Shown piece after piece: positions 57,514-64,000 of a stretch of DNA of 64,000 nt; position 1 is the stretch's first letter, and the number at the start of each line of letters is the position of its first letter. The DNA lies in assembly GCA_963921425.1 (NCBI GenBank), contig OY992839.1, forward strand, positions 4,032,501 through 4,096,500. The letters run 5' to 3'. The position numbers were made by a program, and so were the translations under genes. Below the pieces are notes generated by a model. The model was not told where the DNA came from and searched no databases. It saw only the letters and a list, made by a program, of their open reading frames with translations. The stretch comes from Dryas octopetala (lineage: Eukaryota; Streptophyta; Magnoliopsida; Rosales; Rosaceae).

Positions 57514-60500
57514 TTACTGGTAATAAGTCTTCAAGTGTTCAGCTTTCCAGCTATGCTTGAGAGGCTTACCAGCTAGAGTGGCCAAGTTGTAAGTGCCAGG
57601 CTTGACTATGCCTGTGATTTTGTATGGTCCGGTCCAGTTCGGATCGAATGAGCTCTCCTTGACAGCGAGGGGATTCTTTTTCATGACGAGGCTGCCCAAT
57701 CCGAAGCTCCTGGGTCTGACCCTCTGGTTGTAGTATTTGGCTACCCTCTTTTGGTAAGCGGCTCGGCAGAGATTGGCGTTGGTTCGCCTCTCCTCGATTA
57801 TGTCCAGGCCGAGCCGAAGACCGGTGTCATTGGTCTCGGGTTTGTACGTGCCGGTCCGGAATGAAGGAGTCCCCATTTCGACCGGGACGACGGCGTCAGT
57901 TCCGAATGCCAATGCATAGGGTGTTTCCTTCGTCGAGTTGCGATAGGAAGTTCGGTAAGACCAAAGCACCTCTGGCAAGAGTTCAGGCCAATTCCCCTTA
58001 GCATTATCCAGTTTAGTCTTGAGGGTCTTCTTGATGATCTTGTTGATGGCCTCGACCTGTCCGTTCGACTGCGGATGGTAAGGCGCGGTGAAGCGCAAGT
58101 TGATGTTCAGACGTGAACAAAAGCTCCTGAACTTCTTGCAGTCGAACTGTTTGCCATTGTCCGCAATGATGGTGTGCGGCATGCCGAACCGGCAAATGAT
58201 GTTCTTCCAGACGAAGGTTTCCATCCGTTCGGCTGTGGTTGTGGCCAGGGGTTCGGCCTCGGCCCACTTGGTGAAGTAGTCGACTGCTACCACAGCCATG
58301 GTGACTTGCCCTTTCGCCTTCGGCATTGGGCCGATCAGATCGAGTCCCCACTGCGCGAACGGCCAGGGACTGGATATGGAGGTCAGCAACTGGGGAGGTT
58401 GATGGGGGACTGCGGCAAATTGCTGGCATTTGATACAAGCGCGAGAGAGATGATCCGCGTCTTTGTTCAGCGTCGGCCAGAAGTAGCCCTGCCGGATCGT
58501 CTTGTAGGCGAGGGCTCTTCCTCCAGAGTGGTTTCCGCATATCCCCTCGTGGATTTCTTTCAGTACATCCTGACCTTCCTGGGGAGTGACACACCGCAAG
58601 TAAGGCAGGGAGAAACTCCTCTTGTAGAGCTGACCACCGATCATGCTGAACCGAGCCGACCTTGTTTTGATGAGGCGTGCCTTGTCCCTCTCTGGGGGGA
58701 GGATTCCGGAGACCAAGTAGGTGATGATCGGCGTCATCCAGTTCGGCTCGGCCTCGGTCCGTATGACAGCGACCTCGTTTTCGGCGGTGCTAGGTCTGTC
58801 CAGGATTTCAACTGGAACGTGTCTAGCGGATCCGGTGTCTGTGGCCGAAGCCAAACGTGCCAAGGCGTCGGCTCTGCAGTTCTCTGCCCTCGGGATTTGG
58901 GATATTTTGTACTCATGGAAGTTCCCAAGCAGCAGACGAGTCTTCTCGAGATAGGCAGTCATGCTAGGTTCTCGAGTCTCATACTCTCCCAATATCTGAT
59001 TGACGATGAGTTGGGAGTCGCTGAAGATGTTCAGTTTGGTTGCGCCGAGCTCCTTTGCCAGTCTGAGTCCGGCGATGAGAGCCTCATACTCTGCTTCATT
59101 GTTGGATGCTTGAAATCTGAAGCGAAGGGCATACTCCATCACAACTTGTTCTGGGGAGATCAGAACAAGCCCGGCTCCACTTCCCATGGTGTTGGAAGAT
59201 CCGTCCACATAGAGGGTCCAGGTGAGGAGGTCAACCTGGCCGTGATCGCCGTTTGAGTTCGGATCAGACGCCGCTGGCATAGCGTCGGTGCGCGGCGGAT
59301 CCTCCATCGAGGTGGTCGACTCACAGATGAAGTCCGACATGGCTTGACCTTTGATGGCCGTCCTGGGACGGTAGATGATGTCAAACTCGCCGAGCTCAAC
59401 TGACCACCTGATGAGCCGACCCGAAGTCTCGGGTTTTGCCAGGATTTGTCTGAGCGGCTGATCCGTCAAGACAACGATTGAATGAGCCTGGAAGTAGGGT
59501 CTCAGTTTCCGAGCCGAGCTGACCAGGGCGAGAGCCATCTTCTCGAACTTTGGATATCTGGTCTCGGCATCGGCGAGGGCTCGGCTCGTATAGAAGACGG
59601 GGTGTTGTACACCGCCGACCTCTCTCACTAGAACTGAGCTGAGAGCCGAGTCAGAGACAGAGAGGTAGAGAAAAAGTTCTTCACCTTCTTCTGGTTTGGA
59701 TAAGATGGGAGGTTCCCCCATGTGCCTTTTCAGATCTTGAAAAGCCCGCTCGCATTGGGGGGTCCATTCTATGCTCTTCCCTGCTCCCCTTAAGGCTTTG
59801 AAGAAAGGGAGGCACCGGTCAGTGGACTTCGAGATGAACCGGTTCAGGGCGGCGACTCTTCCAGTCAGACTCTGGATTTCCTTGCGTGTCCTTGGAGACT
59901 TCATGTTGATCAAGGCCTGGATCTTCTCCGGGTTGGCCTCAATCCCCCGTTGGCTGACCAGGTAGCCAAGGAACTTTCCTGACCGAACCCCAAAGACACA
60001 TTTGGCTGGGTTCAGCCGCATCTGATACTCCTTCAGGACTCCGAACATGTCTGAGAGGTCCCTGACGTGATCGTCCGCCTTGATGCTTTTGACCAGCATG
60101 TCATCTACGTAAACCTCTACGGATTTGCCGATGGAGGATCTGAACATGTGGTTGACCAGCCTTTGGTAGGTGGCTCCGGCGTTTTTGAGGCCGAAGGGCA
60201 TGACCTTGTAACAGTACATGCCGCGATCCGTTATGAAAGATGTGCCTTCCTGGTCGGACTTGTGCATCAGGATCTGGTTGTATCCAGAGTAGGCGTCCAT
60301 GAAGCTGAGGAGCTGATGTCCTGCTGTTGCATCGACGAGCTGATCTATTCTGGGCAAGGGAAAGCTATCCTTGGGACAAGCCCTGTTCAGATCGGTGAAG
60401 TCCACACACATCCTCCACTTCCCATTGTTCTTCTTTACCATGACCACGTTGGCAAGCCAGTCGGGGTAGTTGACCTCCCGGATGAACCCGTTGTTTTGCA

Positions 60501-63453
60501 ACTTGGTTACCTCTTCAGCCATGGCGGCGTATCGGACCGGATCGTATGACCTCCTCTTCTGACGGACCGGTTTGCATCCTGGGTCAGTGTTCAGCCTGTG
60601 GGTGATCACGTCAGACGATATGCCTGGCATGTCATCGTAAGACCAGGCGAACACTTCCGCGTTGGCACGGAGGAAGTCAATTATGGCGGAGCGCTGCTCG
60701 AGGCTGATCTGAGTCCCCACTCGGACGAGCCGATCCGGTGTCTCGTCCGAGATTGGCATTTCCTCCCAAGCCTCGGCGGGAAGGGGCCGAGAATCTGAGC
60801 TTGGCTCGGAAGTGAAGTCGAATGTCTCCGCCCTCGGCCATCTGCCCGAATCGGCGATGGAGTCAAGTTCCTGCGAGTTCGGCAGCTGACCCTTCTGTTT
60901 GATCGAAGCGGCGTAGCATGACCGAGCCGAGCACTGATCTCCTTGAATGACGATGCAGTCGTCGCCCACCGGACATTTGATGAGGAGGTTGGCGTAATGG
61001 ACGATGCAGTCAAGGTCGACCAGAGCCGGTCTGCCCAGAATGATGTTGTAGGCTGACGGCCGCTTGACGACAATGAAGTACGTCATGCAGGTCTTCTTAA
61101 TCGGTCCCTTCCCGAGCGAAAGGGGAAGGTAGATGTGTCCGAGGGGCTGAACCACTTCTCCCCCGAACCCGACTAAGGCAGGTGTATCGGTCTCCAACTT
61201 ATCCTCGCAGATGCCCATCTGCGCGAACGCAGAGTGGTAGAGGATGTTGACTGAGCTCCCTCCATCGACGAAGGAGCGCGCGATGGTTGTCCCGGCCACC
61301 TCAGCCACTATGACGACCGGATCATAGTGGGGGAAGATGATCTCGTTTGCCTCGTTCGGCTCAAAGGTGACCGGCGCCCAGTCCTTCCGCTGTCTTTTGG
61401 AAGTGCTGGGCTGACCTGCCTGGATCGACAGGGACTCGTGAGCTTGAGCCGCCTGTCTGACATACTCCTTCTGGGATCGGTTCGAGCTCCCTACGAAGGT
61501 TGGTCCCCCGCCGATTGATCCGATGGCAGCATCCTGGACCTCGATGGTGTTGGTGGGCTTCTTCGGCGCGGCCTTGGGTACCCTAGGTCCACCGGCCAGG
61601 AATTGATTGATCTTACCCGCCCGGGCAAGAGTCTCAATTCCGTCGCGGAGGGCGTAGCAATCACCCGTGACGTGGCCGTGATTGGAGTGGTACTTGCAGA
61701 AGACGCCCTCCTTGATTTTGTCTGGGGGTGGTCCCTTGATCTCCCTTGCAACTGGGAGTTGGTCCTTGACATTGGAGTAGATTGTCTCCAGACCGGCATT
61801 GAGGGGAGTGTACTCCGTGTACTGGACAAACTTGGGTCCCTTACCCAGAAGTTGGCGTGGCTCCTCGGTCCTGGTCTTCTTGGATTGGACCTGGGGTTTG
61901 GGAGTTGCGACCTCTCCCTCCTTCCTCTTGGCCGAGGTCGGCCTGGGGTTCAGGGCCTCCACCTGAGCATCCCACTCCTCAGCCCTCGCCCACTTAGTGG
62001 CTTCGGCAGAGAGCTCATCGTAAGTGGAGGGAGGATTCCTCATTAGGTGGGAGCGGAGTCCCCCGGCGTGCAGACCTTGCATGAGGGCGTTCTTAGCTGA
62101 CCTATCGTCGCAATCGTCACACTTCGTATACTCGATGTTGAAACGGATCAGATAGGCCTTGAGGCTCTCCCCTTCCTGCTGCTTAATGAGCGACATATCG
62201 TTCAAGTTGTAGAGTCGTTCGGATACAACCCGATATCTCGCCAGGAAGGCCCTCCGGAGGTCGGAGAAGGAGTCGATGGAGTTCGGTTGGAGGGTTCGGA
62301 ACCAACCCCGAGCCGAGCCCTTCAAGGTCGAAGGGAAGATTCTGCACTTCGTGGCTTCAGATGCCTGGCGGGCCTCCATGGCGTATCTGAAGCTGTCAAG
62401 ATGGTCGTAGGGATCCTTGGTCCCATCGTACTGATCCATCTTGGGGGGTTTGGTGTCGCGGGAGACCTCAGCGTCCAGGATTCTGCTGGTGTACGGGAGG
62501 GGGAGTTCCTCTCCGTGGTCGGCCCTACCGGTGTACCCCCTGGAGACCTCGACGTGGCCGAGCCGATCGTGGACGCTCCGGATTTGGTCCTGGACCAGAG
62601 TCCGGACAAGATTTTCCACGTCGGGCGGGGTCGGCTCGGCCGCATTTTCCCCCGAGCATTCGGCCTGGTTACCGAGTCTCTCACTCACCGGCTGGCGAGT
62701 GATCCTCTCGCTCGCCGGTCGTCGATCCGACATGATCATAGTCGATCCCAGTCGGTCGCTCACCGATCGTCTCCCTGAGTGAGCTCCTGATGGGGAAGGA
62801 TCATGGCTGATGATGGGGCCGAGCCTATCCCCAATCGGGACCCTGGTTTCAGCCGAACCGGCTGGACTGTTGGCCCCCAACCTTGATTGGGCCGGGAGTC
62901 GTCGGTTTGTATTCGGGTCGGCACGGTCTCCGCTCGAATTCCTGGGGACACGTTTCCCGAAAGCCGCCAGTTTTCGCTGAAGAAGACGGTGGGCGTTCAG
63001 GCACTCGGCCTGTTCGGCCGGGGGCATGTCCTCGAAGCCCGGGAAGACGTGATCCGAGTCCTGCCGATCGGTCTGGTCGTTCGGCTCGGCAGGAGTGCTT
63101 TGCCGAGAAGGAGATGGTGAAAGGACCTCCTGCTCGGTTCGGGTTCGGCGCGATTGGAAACCCGAACCCCCACTATTCTCGAGCCGAGCACGATGGCGTG
63201 CAAGTTCGCCGGCCAGCTCGGCCTGCTTCGCAAGCAGCTCATTATTCTGCTTGAGAAGTGCATTCTCAGCGGCCAGGTGCCGTTGGCTCTCCTTAAGGAG
63301 TTTGTGAGCAGCTCGGATTTTGGAGGGACCTTTGGACTTGGATGTCCTGGGGGGTTGTGCTCCCCTTGTCTTTTCAGGTGTCTCAGGCTGATGTTGTTCA
63401 TCATTCTGAGATGCTCCTGAGGAAGAGCTGGTGTCCCGAAAGATGGTAGCCAT
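57514..63453 (-). CDS. Gag-pro-pol polyprotein of the Tat-lineage Gypsy element
   Basis: One uninterrupted frame of 1,979 residues. Landmarks in order: a gag region rich in Arg/Pro/Ser (1-580) with a retrotransposon gag core (about 340-480); a Cys/His knuckle-like FCKYH..HGH (about 585-600); a protease with VDGGSSVNIL (about 728); reverse transcriptase with YVDD (about 1114); RNase H (about 1240-1340); a second, archaeal-type RNase H starting LYVDGSS (about 1413); and an integrase HHCC finger plus a D-D-E core (GLDLIGP about 1704, DNGKQF about 1764, GQVEAI about 1799). Gag and pol are fused in one frame without a shift. All catalytic motifs are intact, so the copy could be autonomous. The ATG at 63453 lies about 80 bases after the primer-binding site. 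Confidence 0.95.
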   Translation of the reverse strand: MATIFRDTSSSSGASQNDEQHQPETPEKTRGAQPPRTSKSKGPSKIRAAHKLLKESQRHLAAENALLKQNNELLAKQAELAGELARHRARLENSGGSGFQSRRTRTEQEVLSPSPSRQSTPAEPNDQTDRQDSDHVFPGFEDMPPAEQAECLNAHRLLQRKLAAFGKRVPRNSSGDRADPNTNRRLPAQSRLGANSPAGSAETRVPIGDRLGPIISHDPSPSGAHSGRRSVSDRLGSTMIMSDRRPASERITRQPVSERLGNQAECSGENAAEPTPPDVENLVRTLVQDQIRSVHDRLGHVEVSRGYTGRADHGEELPLPYTSRILDAEVSRDTKPPKMDQYDGTKDPYDHLDSFRYAMEARQASEATKCRIFPSTLKGSARGWFRTLQPNSIDSFSDLRRAFLARYRVVSERLYNLNDMSLIKQQEGESLKAYLIRFNIEYTKCDDCDDRSAKNALMQGLHAGGLRSHLMRNPPSTYDELSAEATKWARAEEWDAQVEALNPRPTSAKRKEGEVATPKPQVQSKKTRTEEPRQLLGKGPKFVQYTEYTPLNAGLETIYSNVKDQLPVAREIKGPPPDKIKEGVFCKYHSNHGHVTGDCYALRDGIETLARAGKINQFLAGGPRVPKAAPKKPTNTIEVQDAAIGSIGGGPTFVGSSNRSQKEYVRQAAQAHESLSIQAGQPSTSKRQRKDWAPVTFEPNEANEIIFPHYDPVVIVAEVAGTTIARSFVDGGSSVNILYHSAFAQMGICEDKLETDTPALVGFGGEVVQPLGHIYLPLSLGKGPIKKTCMTYFIVVKRPSAYNIILGRPALVDLDCIVHYANLLIKCPVGDDCIVIQGDQCSARSCYAASIKQKGQLPNSQELDSIADSGRWPRAETFDFTSEPSSDSRPLPAEAWEEMPISDETPDRLVRVGTQISLEQRSAIIDFLRANAEVFAWSYDDMPGISSDVITHRLNTDPGCKPVRQKRRSYDPVRYAAMAEEVTKLQNNGFIREVNYPDWLANVVMVKKNNGKWRMCVDFTDLNRACPKDSFPLPRIDQLVDATAGHQLLSFMDAYSGYNQILMHKSDQEGTSFITDRGMYCYKVMPFGLKNAGATYQRLVNHMFRSSIGKSVEVYVDDMLVKSIKADDHVRDLSDMFGVLKEYQMRLNPAKCVFGVRSGKFLGYLVSQRGIEANPEKIQALINMKSPRTRKEIQSLTGRVAALNRFISKSTDRCLPFFKALRGAGKSIEWTPQCERAFQDLKRHMGEPPILSKPEEGEELFLYLSVSDSALSSVLVREVGGVQHPVFYTSRALADAETRYPKFEKMALALVSSARKLRPYFQAHSIVVLTDQPLRQILAKPETSGRLIRWSVELGEFDIIYRPRTAIKGQAMSDFICESTTSMEDPPRTDAMPAASDPNSNGDHGQVDLLTWTLYVDGSSNTMGSGAGLVLISPEQVVMEYALRFRFQASNNEAEYEALIAGLRLAKELGATKLNIFSDSQLIVNQILGEYETREPSMTAYLEKTRLLLGNFHEYKISQIPRAENCRADALARLASATDTGSARHVPVEILDRPSTAENEVAVIRTEAEPNWMTPIITYLVSGILPPERDKARLIKTRSARFSMIGGQLYKRSFSLPYLRCVTPQEGQDVLKEIHEGICGNHSGGRALAYKTIRQGYFWPTLNKDADHLSRACIKCQQFAAVPHQPPQLLTSISSPWPFAQWGLDLIGPMPKAKGQVTMAVVAVDYFTKWAEAEPLATTTAERMETFVWKNIICRFGMPHTIIADNGKQFDCKKFRSFCSRLNINLRFTAPYHPQSNGQVEAINKIIKKTLKTKLDNAKGNWPELLPEVLWSYRTSYRNSTKETPYALAFGTDAVVPVEMGTPSFRTGTYKPETNDTGLRLGLDIIEERRTNANLCRAAYQKRVAKYYNQRVRPRSFGLGSLVMKKNPLAVKESSFDPNWTGPYKITGIVKPGTYNLATLAGKPLKHSWKAEHLKTYYQ

Positions 63454-63516
63454 GATGACTTATGTGAAGGAGGGGCTTAGCACTTGCAGTGATGAACACA
63501 ACGGCTGAAGTCGGCT

Positions 63517-63533
63517 TCCCACAGACGGCGCCA
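63517..63533 (-). other. Gypsy primer-binding site
   Basis: On the - strand TGGCGCCGTCTGTGGGA begins three bases after the LTR end. The first eight bases (TGGCGCCG) complement the 3' end of tRNA-Asp (CGGCGCCA), the primer usual in this group; the remaining bases match less well. Confidence 0.65.
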
Positions 63534-63536
63534 ATC

Positions 63537-64000
63537 TGTTGATGCAAATTCTCGTAAGGTAGATGCAACAACTTAGATAAGCCGATCTGGCTGATCAGGT
63601 GCTTTGCTGGATGATGAAGTGGATGCTGGTTGAGATCTTCCTGCAAGAGAAACAAGGTCAAGGGAGATGGACCGGTGTGGTACCAGCCAAACACGCTCCG
63701 ATGATGAAGTCAGTGATGGTATTTGATGGTGGATGAGGAAGAACAAAGGAAGAACTTGGGAGAATGGGAAGAACAAGGCAAATGTTCTGGATTATTCTCA
63801 GCAAGTTGGGTATATTCTTGGGAGAGTGGAAATTTTGTGTAAGTGTTTTGTGTGTAGATGCGTAGTCTTAGTTTTTGCACATATGACTTGATATATATAA
63901 GCAAAGGAAACCTTAATGAGTAAGATACCTGCATGTGAATGAATGGTTGCTAGAGACCCACGCACCTGGTCAGACCTAGTTGCATGCTCAGCTGCCTGCT
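63537..64000 (-). repeat. 5' LTR of the Tat element (cut by the window end)
   Basis: The first 464 bases correspond to 52403-52866 without a difference that I can see. The U3 TATA box is at about 63891-63900, so gag-pol transcription should begin about 30 bases lower. Confidence 0.9.

Larger units (their letters stand above)
52403..64000 (-). mobile_element. Ty3/Gypsy LTR retrotransposon, Tat lineage, nearly complete
   Basis: The element lies on the - strand: 5' LTR (63537 to beyond 64000), primer-binding site, gag-pro-pol, a 4-kb region with an antisense gene, polypurine tract and 3' LTR (52403-53462). The 464 bases shared by both LTRs look identical by eye, so insertion was very recent. 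Tat membership follows from the second (archaeal-type) RNase H after the normal one, the absence of a chromodomain, a large non-coding 3' part and the antisense ORF. If the 5' LTR is 1,060 bp, the whole is about 12.2 kb and ends near 64596. Confidence 0.93.

Noticed and set aside
58174..59256. 360-codon open frame on the + strand across pol
   Set aside because: It mirrors the integrase and RNase H region of the intact gag-pol frame in GC-rich DNA; the translation resembles no protein and has no start context. It is a shadow.
53463..63536. The Tat element as a viral sequence
   Set aside because: No envelope-like gene, and the domain order and antisense ORF fit a plant LTR retrotransposon.

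Overview
The window looks like nuclear DNA of a flowering plant, probably a eudicot. The genes are split by AT-rich introns with GT-AG borders. Most are plant-typical families (AHG2-type PARN, short FAR1-like factors, a CRM protein, a calmodulin-like protein, a C1-FDX-type ferredoxin). The intergenic DNA holds hAT, Mutator-type, Copia and Gypsy elements, several with readable target-site duplications (TSDs). There are no operons, ribosome binding sites or CRISPR arrays. Exon borders were read by hand from splice signals and reading frame, so 5' ends are less certain than the cores.

Layout of 1-30 kb: the last two CDT1 exons (+); nested DNA transposons (0.7-2.1 kb); single-exon ZRF1 DnaJ-SANT chaperone (-, 3.4-5.3 kb) with a 5'-UTR intron and a promoter carrying two G-boxes; a hAT MITE; eight-exon AHG2 (+, 7.5-10.7 kb); nine-exon FAD/DAO-type oxidoreductase (+, 11.2-14.0 kb); nine-exon lipoxygenase (-, 14.2-17.7 kb); C1-FDX-like complex I ferredoxin (+, 18.8-19.2 kb); a cytochrome P450 relic (21.3 kb); a DOMON/cytochrome b561 gene with a frameshift behind its signal peptide (-, 22.1-23.3 kb); a CML3-type calmodulin-like gene (+, 25.3-25.8 kb); and a four-exon CRM-domain RNA-binding protein (+, 26.8-28.7 kb).

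Layout of 29-52 kb: three short FAR1-family genes (two on -, one on +) keep the same two-exon plan, a FAR1 zinc-binding exon followed by a coiled-coil exon. A Copia LTR lies upstream of the first and a Mutator-type MITE separates the other two. A 188-residue four-span membrane protein (-) follows at 41 kb. Next is a 3.9-kb DNA transposon carrying a second, 2.3-kb hAT foldback element inside it, and then an intron-containing eIF2-gamma pseudogene (48.2-51.5 kb).

Layout of 52.4-64 kb: an almost complete Ty3/Gypsy retrotransposon of the Tat lineage on the - strand, running past the window end. Its LTRs look identical where both are visible, its gag-pol frame is uninterrupted over 1,979 codons, and between pol and the 3' LTR it carries an antisense gene with its own TATA box and two probable introns. 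That antisense gene, the 71-bp tandem array lying between the two convergent frames, and the Copia LTR in sense orientation upstream of a FAR1-like gene are the most notable observations.

The host genes serve separate housekeeping or signalling roles: replication licensing, ribosome-associated chaperoning and chromatin, mitochondrial poly(A) turnover, complex I, oxylipins, calcium and RNA processing. The C1-FDX, CML3, FAR1-like and small membrane protein order resembles, from memory, a stretch of Arabidopsis chromosome 3 around At3g07480-At3g07510.
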